A DNA stretch of 64,000 nucleotides from Kineococcus sp. TRM81007 (GTDB taxonomy: Bacteria > Actinomycetota > Actinomycetes > Actinomycetales > Kineococcaceae), in NCBI RefSeq assembly GCF_022669155.1, contig NZ_JALBVB010000034.1, positions 27,890 to 91,889 on the forward strand, in the 5' to 3' direction. The notes below the pieces were generated by a model. That model searched no databases. It saw only the letters and a list, made by a program, of their open reading frames with translations, and had not been told where the DNA came from. Shown here piece by piece: positions 1 through 8,957 of the stretch. The number at the start of each line of letters is the position of its first letter. Within the stretch, counting starts at the first letter, position 1. The translations under genes were made by a program, and so were the position numbers.

Positions 1-17
1 CCCCGCGGGGCGGGGTG

Positions 18-2111
18 TCACTGCAGGCCGGCCAGGCTCTCCTTGGCGGCCGTCACGACCACCTCGTCCGTCAGGCCGAACTCCCGGTACAGGTCCTGGT
101 AGTCCGCCGAGGCGCCGAAGTGCTCGATGCCCACCACGCGGCCGGCGTCGCCGACCAGCTCGTGCCACCCCTGCGCGATGGCGGCCTCGACCGACACGCG
201 CGCCTTCACCTGGGGCAGCAGCACGGTGTCGCGGTACGACTGCGGCTGCTCGTCGAACCACTCGCGGCACGGCATCGAGACCACGCGGGTCGGGATGCCG
301 GCCTCCTCGAGCTTCTCGCGGGCGGCCACGGCGATCTGCACCTCGGAGCCGGTGCCCATGAGGATCACCTGCGGGGTCGCCGCGGAGGCCTCCACCAGGA
401 CGTACCCGCCCTTGGCGACGCCCTCGGCCGCGCCCCAGCCGGGCTGGGAGCGGTCGAAGGTCGGCAGGTTCTGGCGCGACAGCGCCAGGCCCGCCGGGCG
501 GTCGGTGTTCTCCAGGACCGTGCGCCACGCCCACGCGGTCTCGTTGGCGTCTGCCGGGCGGACCACGTCCAGACCCGGGATGGCGCGCAGCGCCGCCAGG
601 TGCTCGATCGGCTGGTGCGTGGGGCCGTCCTCGCCCAGGCCGATGGAGTCGTGCGTCCACACGTACGTCACCGGCAGCTTCATGATCGCCGCCAGGCGCA
701 CCGAGGGGCGCATGTAGTCGCTGAACACCAGGAAGGTGCCGCCGTAGGGGCGGGTGCCGCCGTGCAGGGCGATGCCGTTGAGGATCGCGCCCATCGCGTG
801 CTCGCGGATGCCGAAGTGCAGGGTGCGCCCGTACGGGTTGCCGTCCCACGTCTTCGTCGTGCGGCTGGCGGGCAGGAAGGACGGCTCGCCCTTCATGCTC
901 GTCAGGTTCGACTCCGCCAGGTCGGCCGAGCCGCCCCACAGCTCCGGCAGCACCGGGGCCAGCGCGTTGAGGACCTCGCCGGAGGCCTTGCGGGTGGCGA
1001 TGGCCTTGCCCGGCTCGAACACGGGCAGCGCGTCCTGCCAGCCGTCCGGCAGCGTGCGGGTGCTCATGCGGTCGAGCAGCCCGGCGCGCTCACCGGCGCC
1101 CTCGCGCCACGCGTCCAGCCGGCCCTGCCACTGCTCGCGCAGCGCCTTGCCGCGCTCGCGGGCGGCGCGGGTGTGCGCGAGGACGTCCTCGGGCACCTCG
1201 AAGGTCTGGTCGGGGTCGAAGCCGAGGACCGCCTTGGTGGCCTTGACCTCGTCCTCGCCCAGGGCGGAGCCGTGCGACTTGCCGGTGTTCTGCAGGTTCG
1301 GCGCGGGGTAGGCGATCGTCGTGCGCAGGACGATCATCGACGGCTTGGTGGTCTCCGCCTTCGCCGCCTGCAGCGCGTCCCACAGGCCCTGCACGTCCTC
1401 CGTGTAGGGGCCCTCGCCGCCGTTGGTCCAGTCGAGGGTCTGCACGTGCCAGCCGTACGCCTCGTAGCGCTTGCCGGTGTCCTCGGCCAGCGAGATCGCG
1501 GTGTCGTCCTCGATCGAGATGTGGTTCGCGTCGTAGATCGCGATGAGGTTGCCCAGCTCCTGCACCCCGGCGATGGCCGAGGCCTCCGCCGCCACGCCCT
1601 CCTGGATGTCCCCGTCCGAGGCCAGCACGTAGATGGAGTGGTCGAACGGGCTGGTGCCCGCCGGGGCGTCCGGGTCGAGCAGGCCGCGCTCGCGGCGGGC
1701 CGCCATGGCCATGCCGACGGCGGAGGAGATGCCCTGGCCCAGCGGGCCGGTCGTCATCTCCACGCCCGCGGTGTGGCCGTGCTCGGGGTGCCCCGGCGTC
1801 TTGCTGCCCCACTTGCGCAGCGCCTTCAGGTCGTCCAGCTCCAGGCCGTAGCCGGCCAGGTACAGCTGGATGTAGAGGGTGAGGCTGGAGTGCCCGCAGG
1901 ACAGGACGAAGCGGTCGCGCCCCGTCCAGTCCGGGGCGGCGGGGTCGTGCTGCAGGAGCTTCTGGAACAGCGTGTAGGCGACGGGGGCCAGGCTCATCGC
2001 CGTGCCGGGGTGCCCGTTGCCCGCGCGCTGCACGGCGTCCATCGCCAGGACGCGGACGGTGTCGACCGCCTTGCGATCGAGATCGCTCCACTCGAGGCTC
2101 TGCTGGCTCAC
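18..2111 (-). CDS. tkt: Transketolase
   Basis: Thiamine-diphosphate enzyme of the non-oxidative pentose phosphate pathway, moving two-carbon ketol units between sugar phosphates in the cytosol. The 697-residue protein has normal family length. The N-terminal GNGHPG segment (residues 31-36), the TPP/metal motif around SDGDIQEG (165-172) and the later GIREHAMG segment are all present, so both the pyrimidine and pyrophosphate domains are intact. The GTG start reads MSQQSLEW and follows a strong GGGAGGAG ribosome site a few bases upstream. It is divergent from ctaB, the usual actinobacterial arrangement, in which transaldolase would lie beyond the left edge of the window. A candidate -10 on this strand lies far upstream (2358-2363), implying a leader of about 240 nt. 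Identification is firm. Confidence 0.97.
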   Translation of the reverse strand: MSQQSLEWSDLDRKAVDTVRVLAMDAVQRAGNGHPGTAMSLAPVAYTLFQKLLQHDPAAPDWTGRDRFVLSCGHSSLTLYIQLYLAGYGLELDDLKALRKWGSKTPGHPEHGHTAGVEMTTGPLGQGISSAVGMAMAARRERGLLDPDAPAGTSPFDHSIYVLASDGDIQEGVAAEASAIAGVQELGNLIAIYDANHISIEDDTAISLAEDTGKRYEAYGWHVQTLDWTNGGEGPYTEDVQGLWDALQAAKAETTKPSMIVLRTTIAYPAPNLQNTGKSHGSALGEDEVKATKAVLGFDPDQTFEVPEDVLAHTRAARERGKALREQWQGRLDAWREGAGERAGLLDRMSTRTLPDGWQDALPVFEPGKAIATRKASGEVLNALAPVLPELWGGSADLAESNLTSMKGEPSFLPASRTTKTWDGNPYGRTLHFGIREHAMGAILNGIALHGGTRPYGGTFLVFSDYMRPSVRLAAIMKLPVTYVWTHDSIGLGEDGPTHQPIEHLAALRAIPGLDVVRPADANETAWAWRTVLENTDRPAGLALSRQNLPTFDRSQPGWGAAEGVAKGGYVLVEASAATPQVILMGTGSEVQIAVAAREKLEEAGIPTRVVSMPCREWFDEQPQSYRDTVLLPQVKARVSVEAAIAQGWHELVGDAGRVVGIEHFGASADYQDLYREFGLTDEVVVTAAKESLAGLQ

Positions 2112-2497
2112 GTGTCTCCTCCCGTGCGAACCAGCCGACCGTCCAGCGCCGCCGGGGCGGTGGGGGAACCGGCCGTGGTCCGCTCTCTGTCTGCGTCTCG
2201 TTCGTCCCCGGCGCCGTCACCGGTCCCCGGTGCGGCACGGCGCCGCTGCCCGGGGGCTGCGACGGGACCCGGGCCGCCCGCGGTCGTCGTCAGTGGTGCC
2301 GGCCGTGGGCCGTCGCGCGGGGCGACGACGGGCGGGTCGGCGGATCACTGCACAGCGAGCCTACTCGCAGGGGAGCGTGGCGCAGCTCACGGCCGGTCCC
2401 CGGGCTTCTCCCCGCCACGACGCGCCCCGGACAACGACACGACGTAATAGAGGCGTAGCATCGGCTCTGCCCGCTGCCGCCTCGCCCAGAGGATCCT
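2112..2497. promoter_or_regulatory. Divergent tkt/ctaB intergenic region
   Basis: A 386-nt gap with no convincing gene. It must carry the promoters of two divergent genes. Candidate -10 hexamers are TAGGCT on the minus strand (2358-2363) for tkt and TAGCAT on the plus strand (2456-2461) for ctaB. The latter would give a leader of about 30 nt containing an AGAGGA ribosome site just before the ctaB GTG. No convincing -35 boxes were seen. Confidence 0.4.
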
Positions 2498-3520
2498 GTG
2501 ACTGTCGTCGACCCGCGTCCCTCCGACGCCCCTGCGCACTCGCGGCCCCTCGTGGGACGCCGGCGCGGGGCTCCCCGGGGACCCAGCCGGTTCCCGCGCG
2601 CCGCGGCCTACCTCGCCCTGACGAAGCCGCGCATCATCGAGCTGCTGCTCATCACGACGATCCCCGTCATGGTCTTCGCGGCCGGCGGGCTGCCGCCGCT
2701 GGGCCTGGTGCTGGCGACGTTCGTCGGAGGCGCCTTCGCCGCCGGCTGCGCCAACACGCTGAACTGCTACTTCGACCGCGACATCGACGCGCTGATGAAG
2801 CGCACCGCGAAGCGGCCCCTGGTCACCGGCGAGGTCACCCCGCGCCAGGCGCTCGTGTTCGCCGCCGTCCTCGGGCTGGTGTCCGTGGCGCTGTTCGTCG
2901 CGTTCGTCAACGTGCTCTCGGCGGTCCTCGCCGTCACGGCCATCGCGCTGTACATCCTGGGCTACACGCTGCTGCTGAAGCGGCGCACCTCCCAGAACAT
3001 CGTCTGGGGCGGCGTGGCCGGCTGCATGCAGGTGCTCATCGGCTGGACGGCCGTGACCGGCCGCCTCGACTGGGCGCCGTTCGTGCTCTTCGGCGTGATC
3101 TTCCTGTGGACCCCGCCGCACTACTGGCCGCTGTCCGTGCGCTACCGCGAGGACTACGCCAACGCGGGCGTGCCCATGCTGCCCGTCGTCGCCCGCCCCA
3201 CCACCGTCTCGCGCCAGATCATCGCCTACACCGTGGCGATGGTGGTGTGCTCGCTGCTGCTGGTCCCCGTCGGCGGGGCGGGCCTCGTCTACGGCGTCGC
3301 CGCGCTCCTGCTCGGCGCGGGCTTCCTCGCCCAGACCCTGGCGCTGCACGCCCGCGCCCGCCGGTTCGAGCGCGAGACGGGCGGGCGCGACGCCGGCACC
3401 GTCGAGCAGCTCAAGCGCATCAGCCCCATGGGCGTCTTCCACGGCTCCATCACGTACCTGACGCTGCTGTCGATCGCCGTGGCGGTGGACCCGTTCGTGC
3501 GGATCGCCTGGCCCTTCTGA
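2498..3520 (+). CDS. ctaB: Protoheme IX farnesyltransferase (heme O synthase)
   Basis: UbiA-family membrane prenyltransferase that attaches farnesyl diphosphate to heme B to give heme O, the first step to heme A for aa3-type cytochrome oxidase. The 340-residue protein has a roughly 30-residue basic N-terminal extension and then about nine membrane segments. The prenyl-diphosphate binding motif NCYFDRDID (residues 89-97) and the second Asp-containing loop [15 protein letters not shown] are intact. The GTG start is preceded by AGAGGA. The gene is followed directly by a strong hairpin terminator, and the next gene, on the opposite strand, is ctaA, which uses the product. Identification is firm from the motifs and from the ctaA/tkt neighbourhood. 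Confidence 0.96.
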   Translation: MTVVDPRPSDAPAHSRPLVGRRRGAPRGPSRFPRAAAYLALTKPRIIELLLITTIPVMVFAAGGLPPLGLVLATFVGGAFAAGCANTLNCYFDRDIDALMKRTAKRPLVTGEVTPRQALVFAAVLGLVSVALFVAFVNVLSAVLAVTAIALYILGYTLLLKRRTSQNIVWGGVAGCMQVLIGWTAVTGRLDWAPFVLFGVIFLWTPPHYWPLSVRYREDYANAGVPMLPVVARPTTVSRQIIAYTVAMVVCSLLLVPVGGAGLVYGVAALLLGAGFLAQTLALHARARRFERETGGRDAGTVEQLKRISPMGVFHGSITYLTLLSIAVAVDPFVRIAWPF

Positions 3521-3534
3521 GGCCGTTCGGCTCC

Positions 3535-3575
3535 GAGCCCCCGTCGACCTCCCGGTCGGCGGGGGCTCTTCGCGT
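3535..3575 (+). terminator. Rho-independent-type terminator after ctaB
   Basis: A 14-bp stem (3535-3548 paired with 3555-3568, a single G-T wobble) closes a 6-nt loop, starting 15 nt after the ctaB stop codon. The tail is only weakly T-rich, as is usual in GC-rich actinobacteria. Confidence 0.75.
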
Positions 3576-3703
3576 CTCGTCCGCGCGTGGCTCGGCGCAC
3601 TCCCGTGACCTCGTCGAACCGGGAGCCCCGAGCCGTTCCGGCACCACCGGAGGCGCGAGGACGAGGGGTGACCGGGCGGCCCGGTGCGGTCGGAGGGTGG
3701 TGA

Positions 3704-3799
3704 GCAGGTCCGCTCGACGGGCGTCCGGAGCCCGCCCCGTCCGTACCGGTGAGCCGGTGCGGGGGAGCAGCGGGCGGAGAGCTCGACGAGCGGACCTGC
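3704..3799. other. Large nested inverted repeat (structured element) downstream of ctaA
   Basis: Arms 3704-3716 and 3787-3799 are perfect 13-bp complements. Inside them, 3730-3735 pairs with 3770-3775, and an inner ACCGG/CCGGT pair (3745-3749 with 3754-3758) closes a TGAG loop. The whole 96-nt stretch can fold into one long interrupted hairpin on either strand. It lies in the 322-nt gap between convergent ctaB and ctaA, 43 nt past the ctaA stop. It could be an elaborate terminator for ctaA, a structured small RNA or a cruciform repeat. No gene was seen in the gap. Confidence 0.5.
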
Positions 3800-3842
3800 C
3801 CCCCACCCGGCTGCGAAGGCGACCGCGGTGACGAGACCCGGG

Positions 3843-4814
3843 TCAGGCGGTGGCGACCGCGGGGGCCGGGGCGGCGGGGGAGAGGGCCTCGCGGGGGGCG
3901 GTGAGGGCGCACAGCAGTCGGACCTGGAAGACCAGCAGGGCGCAGGCACCGGCCATGTGGACGGCGACGAGGACCCACGGCAGGTCGGTGAAGTACTGCA
4001 CGTAGCCGACGGTGGCCTGGGCGAGCGTCACGAGGAGCAGGTGCACGGAGGCGCGGCGGGCGGGTGCGGGGGCGCCCGTGGCGCGCAGGGCGACGACGAC
4101 GCCCACCAGCAGGCCGGTGTAGGCCATGACGAGGTCGGCGTGCAGCCAGCTGACGGACTGCGGGTCCAGGCCGAAGCGGGCGGGCTCGTCGGCGTCGCCG
4201 GAGTGCGGGCCGGAGCCGGTGACGACGGTGCCGACGACGATCACCGCGTACAGCACGGCGGCGGACAGCCACGCGGCCCCGCGGACCTCCCGGCGCACGA
4301 CGGGCTGCCGGGGTCCCGGCGGCTCCAGCCCCCGGCGCCACAGCACGGTGGAGGCCGTCACGAGCAGCGTCGAGACGAGGAAGTGGGTCATGACGAACCC
4401 GGGGTGCAGGTCCGTGTGCACGGTGATGCCGCCGATGACGGCCTGCGCGAGGATCCCGAAGATCAGCAGCCCCACGTACGGCAGGAGGTCGCGGCGCCGG
4501 TTGCGCCACACCACCACCAGGCAGGCGAGCGCCAGCAGGCCGACCAGGCCGGTGAGGGTGCGGTTGCCGAACTCGATCCACTTGTGGAAGCCCTCCTCCT
4601 GCACCACCACCGGGGTGTAGGAGCCGGGCACGCACTCGGGCCAGGTGGGGCAGCCCAGGCCGGAACCGGTCAGGCGCACCACGCCGCCGGTGACGACGAT
4701 GAGGCACTCCCCGAGCACGTTCAGCAGCAGCACCAGGGCGCCCCAGGTGCCGAGCGCACCGGCGCGCGCGCCGGTGCGGGTCTCTGCGCCCGCGGGGGCG
4801 GAGGTCAGTCCCAC
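3843..4814 (-). CDS. ctaA: Heme A synthase (CtaA/COX15 family)
   Basis: Oxidises the C8 methyl of heme O to a formyl group, producing heme A for cytochrome c oxidase. The 323-residue integral membrane protein has about eight helices. Its heme-ligand and catalytic His residues lie in the FHKWIEFGNR, HTDLHPGFVMTH, WLHADLVMAY and VAVHMAGA segments. The Cys pair of the first extracellular loop is present as GCPTWPEC (C55 and C61). The GTG start gives MGLTSAP and lies just beyond the stop of the upstream ABC permease, which suggests cotranscription with the 5640-6599 exporter genes, although their functions are not obviously linked. Firm call. Confidence 0.94.
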   Translation of the reverse strand: MGLTSAPAGAETRTGARAGALGTWGALVLLLNVLGECLIVVTGGVVRLTGSGLGCPTWPECVPGSYTPVVVQEEGFHKWIEFGNRTLTGLVGLLALACLVVVWRNRRRDLLPYVGLLIFGILAQAVIGGITVHTDLHPGFVMTHFLVSTLLVTASTVLWRRGLEPPGPRQPVVRREVRGAAWLSAAVLYAVIVVGTVVTGSGPHSGDADEPARFGLDPQSVSWLHADLVMAYTGLLVGVVVALRATGAPAPARRASVHLLLVTLAQATVGYVQYFTDLPWVLVAVHMAGACALLVFQVRLLCALTAPREALSPAAPAPAVATA

Positions 4815-4824
4815 GTCGTGCTCA

Positions 4825-5640
4825 CTACTCCCAGGAGAACCATCGGGCGGACGCGGCGGCGGCGGCGACCGCCCACGCGAGGAGGACGAGCAGCGGGCCG
4901 ACGGCCACGGCGTGCTCGGTGAGGGCGCTGCGCAGGGCGGTGCCCAGGGCGCCGGACGGCAGCGCGGACGTGAGCGCCGGCACCGGTGAGGGCAGCACCA
5001 GGCCGCCCCCGGCCAGCAGCAGCACCCACACGAAGTTGGCGGCGGCCAGGGTGGCCTCGGCGCGCACGGTGCCCGCCAGCAGCAGCGCGAGCGCCGTGAA
5101 GGCGGCGCAGCCGAGCACGAGGGCCGGCAGCGCCGCGAGCAGGCCGAGCGGGTCCGGCTGCCAGCCGCAGGCGACGGCGACGGCGCACAGCACGACGACC
5201 TGCACGCCCACGAGCGCGGCGACGGCCCCGGCCTTGCCGGCCAGCAGGCCCGTGCGGCCGAGCGGGCTGGTCGCCAGCAGGCGCAGCACGCCGTTGCGGC
5301 GGTCGAAGCCGGTGGCGATGGCCTGGCCGGTGAAGGCGGTGGAGACGACGGCGACGGCCAGCACCCCGGCCAGCGCGAGGGACGGCCGGTCGCCCTCGCC
5401 CAGGTCGACGGAGGTGGTGCGCGCGGCGGCCACCAGGACGATCACCGGCAGCACCAGGGTGAGCAGCAGCTGCTCGCCGTTGCGCAGGGCCACGCGGGTC
5501 TCCAGGCCCGCCTGGCGCAGGGTGCGCCGCAGGAACGGGGCGGCGGTCCCGCGGGGGGCCAGGTCCAGCGCGGGCCGGGGAGCGCCGGCGTCGGACGGTG
5601 CTCCGGACCCGGGTGAGGCGGCCACGCGCGCGCCGTTCAC
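4825..5640 (-). CDS. ABC-2 type exporter permease
   Basis: A 271-residue membrane protein with six predicted helices of the ABC-2 permease type, the membrane partner of the ATPase immediately upstream. The GTG start (VNGARVAA) overlaps the ATPase stop as GTGA, which fixes the start and argues for translational coupling. The first cytoplasmic stretch of about 50 residues is Ala/Pro rich. In many actinobacteria an ABC pair like this lies next to ctaA or suf genes. The substrate cannot be read from sequence; DrrAB-like drug or lipid exporters are the nearest general class. Confidence 0.85.
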   Translation of the reverse strand: MNGARVAASPGSGAPSDAGAPRPALDLAPRGTAAPFLRRTLRQAGLETRVALRNGEQLLLTLVLPVIVLVAAARTTSVDLGEGDRPSLALAGVLAVAVVSTAFTGQAIATGFDRRNGVLRLLATSPLGRTGLLAGKAGAVAALVGVQVVVLCAVAVACGWQPDPLGLLAALPALVLGCAAFTALALLLAGTVRAEATLAAANFVWVLLLAGGGLVLPSPVPALTSALPSGALGTALRSALTEHAVAVGPLLVLLAWAVAAAAASARWFSWE

Positions 5641-6599
5641 CGCAGGGTCCGGCCGGTGAGGTCGAGGAACACGTCCTCGAGGGTACGGCGAGCGGCCCCC
5701 AGGCCCTGGGGGAGCACGTCGTGGGTGGCGCACCAGGAGGAGACGGTGGCGGCGGTGCGCGGGTCGGCGGGCACGCCGGTGACGGCGTAGCGGCCCGGCT
5801 CGGTCTCGGTCACCACCGCCCCGGCGGGCAGGGCGGACGTCAGGGAGGCGGTGGGCAGCCCGGTGGGTGCGGTGAACGTCAGGGCGGCGGTGCCGCGGGT
5901 GAGGTCGGCGGGGGAGCCGGCGGCCACGACGCGCCCGTGGTCGACGACGACCACCTCGTCGGCCAACCGCTCGGCCTCCTCCATCAGGTGGGTGGTCAGC
6001 AGCACCGCGACGCCGGCGTCGCGCGCCTCGCGCACCACGTCCCAGACCGCCAGGCGCGCCTGCGGGTCGAGCCCGGCGCTGGGCTCGTCGAGGAAGAGCA
6101 GCTCCGGGCGCCCCACGAGGGCGCAGGCGAGGGCGAGGCGCTGGCGCTGGCCGCCGGACAGGCGCCGCACGCGGGTGCGGGCGAAGGACGTCAGCCCGAG
6201 GCGCTCGGCGAGCGGCCCCACGGGCAGCGGGTCGCTGTGCAGGCCGGCGACGTGGCGCAGCACCTCCAGCGCGCCGACTCCGGTGGGCAGGCCGCCGTCC
6301 TGCAGGACCACGCCGACGCGCGGGCGCAGGGAGGCGCCGTCGGTGGCGGGGTCCCGCCCGAGCACGCGCAGGGTGCCGGAGTCGACCCGGCGCAGCCCCT
6401 CGCAGCAGGCCACGGTGGTCGTCTTGCCGGCGCCGTTGGGGCCGAGCAGGGCGGTGACGCGCCCGCGGCGGGCGGTGAAGCTGAGCCCGTCCAGGACGGT
6501 GGTGCCGCCGTAGCTCTTGCGCAGCCCGTGCGCCTCGACCGCGGGGTCCGCGGCGTCGCCCGGCGCGGGGGCGGGGGGTAGGGGGGAGGCGGCGGCCAC
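5637..6599 (-). CDS. ABC exporter ATP-binding protein
   Basis: A 320-residue DrrA-like ATPase driving the adjacent ABC-2 permease. Walker A (GPNGAGKTT), the signature LSGGQRQRL, Walker B LLFLDEPSAGLD and the H-loop TTHLMEE are all intact. The C-terminal roughly 80 residues form the accessory domain common in this subfamily. The start is set at GTG 6599 (VAAASPLP), because a TAGACT hexamer lies 8 nt upstream with no ribosome site; longer in-frame extensions run into the sufR promoter region. It is divergent from sufR across about 110 nt. Confidence 0.88.
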   Translation of the reverse strand: MAAASPLPPAPAPGDAADPAVEAHGLRKSYGGTTVLDGLSFTARRGRVTALLGPNGAGKTTTVACCEGLRRVDSGTLRVLGRDPATDGASLRPRVGVVLQDGGLPTGVGALEVLRHVAGLHSDPLPVGPLAERLGLTSFARTRVRRLSGGQRQRLALACALVGRPELLFLDEPSAGLDPQARLAVWDVVREARDAGVAVLLTTHLMEEAERLADEVVVVDHGRVVAAGSPADLTRGTAALTFTAPTGLPTASLTSALPAGAVVTETEPGRYAVTGVPADPRTAATVSSWCATHDVLPQGLGAARRTLEDVFLDLTGRTLR

Positions 6600-6607
6600 G
6601 GGGCACG

Positions 6608-6613
6608 AGTCTA
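6608..6613 (-). promoter_or_regulatory. -10 element of the ABC exporter operon
   Basis: TAGACT on the minus strand, 8 nt before GTG 6599; no Shine-Dalgarno sequence, so a leaderless transcript is likely. Confidence 0.5.
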
Positions 6614-6702
6614 CGAGTCGCGGTAGTAGCCGCGGTCCGCCGCGGCTGTGTCCCGCCTCACCCCGTCGCCGGGGGACCCCCGGTTCCGACAGCGGGGGCG
6701 AA

Positions 6703-6746
6703 TTAGCTAACATGGACGTTGTGGAATTGGTGAGGGTCACCTCACC
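6703..6746 (+). promoter_or_regulatory. Candidate sufR operator
   Basis: Two palindromes lie at the sufR start: TTAGCTAA (6703-6710), just before the ATG, and GGTGAGG-GTCA-CCTCACC (6729-6746), a perfect 7-bp inverted repeat with a 4-nt spacer inside the first codons. Position and symmetry suit an autoregulatory repressor site. Binding by SufR is inferred. Confidence 0.4.
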
Positions 6747-7512
6747 CCGGGGCGATCTCGCCGGGGGTGAGCCGAACGCCGCGGAGCTGCGCACGCGCAC
6801 CCGGGTGCACGCCGCCGCGGCCGAGCTCGGCCCCGTCAGCGCCGCCCGCATCGCCGAGCTGCTGGGGCTGACCGGCGCCGCCGTGCGCCGGCACCTGGAC
6901 GCGATGGTGGCCGAGGGCGTCCTGGAGGCGCGCGAGCCCGCCCCCGGCCGCCGGCGGGGCCGCGGGCGCCCCGCCCGCGAGTTCGTCGTCTCCAGCGCCG
7001 GCCACGACGCGATGACCTCCGGCTACGACGAGCTGGCGGTGGCCGCGCTGACCCACCTCGCCGCGGTCCAGGGCCCGGACGCGGTCACCGGCTTCGCCGA
7101 GCAGCGCTTCGCGGCGCTGGGTGAGCGGCTGGCCGCCTCCGTCGACCCCGTCGCCCCCGTGCCGGAGCGGGTGCGCGCCCTCGCCGCGGCCCTGGCCGCG
7201 CAGGGCCACTCCGCCTCCGCCCGTCCCGTCGGCCGCGGAACACCGGCCGAGGGGACGCAGTTGTGCCAGGGGCACTGCCCCGTGCGCCGGGTCGCCGAGG
7301 CGTTCCCCGAGCTGTGCGAGGCCGAGCGGCGCGCCTTCGAGCGCGTGCTGGGCACCCGGGTGCAGCGCCTGGCCACGCTCGCGCACGGCGACCACGTGTG
7401 CACCACCTACGTGCCGCACGAACCGGGTGACGGCCCGGTCCCGCGGCCGCACGAACCCCAGAACCGCCTCGCCGCCCCCGCTGCGGGGAACCGGACGCCG
7501 ACGGAAGGATGA
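6712..7512 (+). CDS. sufR: SufR, Fe-S cluster-sensing repressor of the suf operon
   Basis: Transcription factor expected to bind an Fe-S cluster and control the sufBDC genes that follow. The 266-residue protein has an N-terminal winged helix (about 30-80, [20 protein letters not shown]). Its C-terminal half carries Cys at 185, 189, 202 and 230 (CQGHC, ELCEAE, HVCTTY), matching the cluster-ligand pattern of actinobacterial SufR. The ATG at 6712 gives [12 protein letters not shown] 6721 or 6730 are alternatives, and an operator-like inverted repeat overlaps this first stretch. The stop overlaps the sufB start as ATGA, so sufR leads the operon. Autoregulation is expected from the family. Confidence 0.9.
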   Translation: MDVVELVRVTSPRGDLAGGEPNAAELRTRTRVHAAAAELGPVSAARIAELLGLTGAAVRRHLDAMVAEGVLEAREPAPGRRRGRGRPAREFVVSSAGHDAMTSGYDELAVAALTHLAAVQGPDAVTGFAEQRFAALGERLAASVDPVAPVPERVRALAAALAAQGHSASARPVGRGTPAEGTQLCQGHCPVRRVAEAFPELCEAERRAFERVLGTRVQRLATLAHGDHVCTTYVPHEPGDGPVPRPHEPQNRLAAPAAGNRTPTEG

Positions 7513-8957
7513 CGACCGTGACCGACACCGTGTCCGACACCACGCAGGAGCTGGCAGGACCCCCCGAGCTGGAGGGCCTGGGCAAGTACCGCTACGGCTG
7601 GGCCGACTCCGACAGCGCGGGCGCGACCGCCCGCCGCGGGCTGTCCGAGGAGGTCGTGCGCGACATCTCCTCGAAGAAGGACGAGCCCGAGTGGATGCTC
7701 GCGCTGCGCCTGAAGGCGCTGAGGATGTTCGACCGCAAGCCCATGCCGAACTGGGGCTCGGACCTCACCGGCATCGACTTCGACAACATCAAGTACTTCG
7801 TGCGCTCCACGGAGAAGCAGGCCACCAGCTGGGACGAGCTGCCCGAGGACATCAAGAACACCTACGACCGCCTCGGCATCCCCGAGGCCGAGAAGCAGCG
7901 GCTCATCGCCGGTGTCGCGGCCCAGTACGAGTCCGAGGTCGTCTACCACCAGATCCGCGAGGACCTGGAGGAGAAGGGTGTCATCTTCGTCGACACCGAC
8001 ACCGGCCTGCGCGAGCACGAGGAGCTCTTCAAGGAGTACTTCGGCACCGTCATCCCGGTCGGCGACAACAAGTTCGCCTCGCTGAACACCGCGGTGTGGT
8101 CGGGCGGCTCCTTCATCTACGTGCCGCCGGGCGTCCACGTCGACATCCCGCTGCAGGCCTACTTCCGGATCAACACCGAGAACATGGGCCAGTTCGAGCG
8201 GACGCTGATCATCGCCGACGAGGGCTCCTACGTGCACTACGTCGAGGGCTGCACCGCGCCGATCTACCAGAGCGACTCGCTGCACTCCGCGGTCGTGGAG
8301 ATCGTCGTGAAGAAGAACGCCCGCGTGCGGTACACGACCATCCAGAACTGGTCGAACAACGTCTACAACCTGGTGACCAAGCGCGCCACGGCCGCCGAGG
8401 GCGCCACCATGGAGTGGATCGACGGCAACATCGGCTCCAAGGTGACGATGAAGTACCCGGCGATCTACCTCATGGGCGAGCACGCCAAGGGCGAGACCCT
8501 GTCGATCGCGATGGCCGGTGAGGGCCAGCACCAGGACGCCGGCGCCAAGATGGTGCACGCCGCGCCGCACACCGCGAGCTCGATCGTGTCCAAGTCGATC
8601 GCCCGTGGCGGCGGCCGGACGTCCTACCGCGGCCTGATCCAGGTCCTGGAGGGTGCGCACCACTCGGCCTCCACGGTGCGTTGCGACGCCCTGCTGGTGG
8701 ACACGATCTCCCGCTCGGACACCTACCCCTACAACGACATCCGCGAGGACGACGTCGTCATGGGGCACGAGGCGACCGTCTCCAAGGTGAGCGACGACCA
8801 GCTCTTCTACCTCATGAGCCGCGGCATGGCCGAGGACGAGGCGATGGCCATGATCGTCCGTGGTTTCATCGAGCCCGTCGCGCGCGAGCTGCCCATGGAG
8901 TACGCGCTGGAACTGAACCGCCTGATCGAGCTGCAGATGGAAGGGGCCGTCGGCTGA
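7509..8957 (+). CDS. sufB: Fe-S cluster assembly scaffold SufB
   Basis: Core scaffold of the SufBCD complex, on which Fe-S clusters are assembled from cysteine-derived sulfur and iron. The 482-residue length matches the family. The beta-helix core is well conserved, with the segments [31 protein letters not shown] and [17 protein letters not shown], plus the RCDALLVD segment and the C-terminal helical domain [15 protein letters not shown]. No intein is inserted, although SufB is a known intein host in mycobacteria. The ATG overlaps the sufR stop (ATGA), and the stop overlaps the sufD start (TGATG). Confidence 0.98.
   Translation: MTTVTDTVSDTTQELAGPPELEGLGKYRYGWADSDSAGATARRGLSEEVVRDISSKKDEPEWMLALRLKALRMFDRKPMPNWGSDLTGIDFDNIKYFVRSTEKQATSWDELPEDIKNTYDRLGIPEAEKQRLIAGVAAQYESEVVYHQIREDLEEKGVIFVDTDTGLREHEELFKEYFGTVIPVGDNKFASLNTAVWSGGSFIYVPPGVHVDIPLQAYFRINTENMGQFERTLIIADEGSYVHYVEGCTAPIYQSDSLHSAVVEIVVKKNARVRYTTIQNWSNNVYNLVTKRATAAEGATMEWIDGNIGSKVTMKYPAIYLMGEHAKGETLSIAMAGEGQHQDAGAKMVHAAPHTASSIVSKSIARGGGRTSYRGLIQVLEGAHHSASTVRCDALLVDTISRSDTYPYNDIREDDVVMGHEATVSKVSDDQLFYLMSRGMAEDEAMAMIVRGFIEPVARELPMEYALELNRLIELQMEGAVG

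Noticed and set aside
15-2447. Open frame of about 810 codons on the plus strand across the transketolase gene
   Set aside because: It is a frame shadow of tkt: composition is His/Arg/Gly-rich, no family match is seen, and the minus-strand transketolase has all its motifs.
7509-8957. Intein in SufB
   Set aside because: SufB is a common intein host in mycobacteria, but the protein here is continuous and of normal length.
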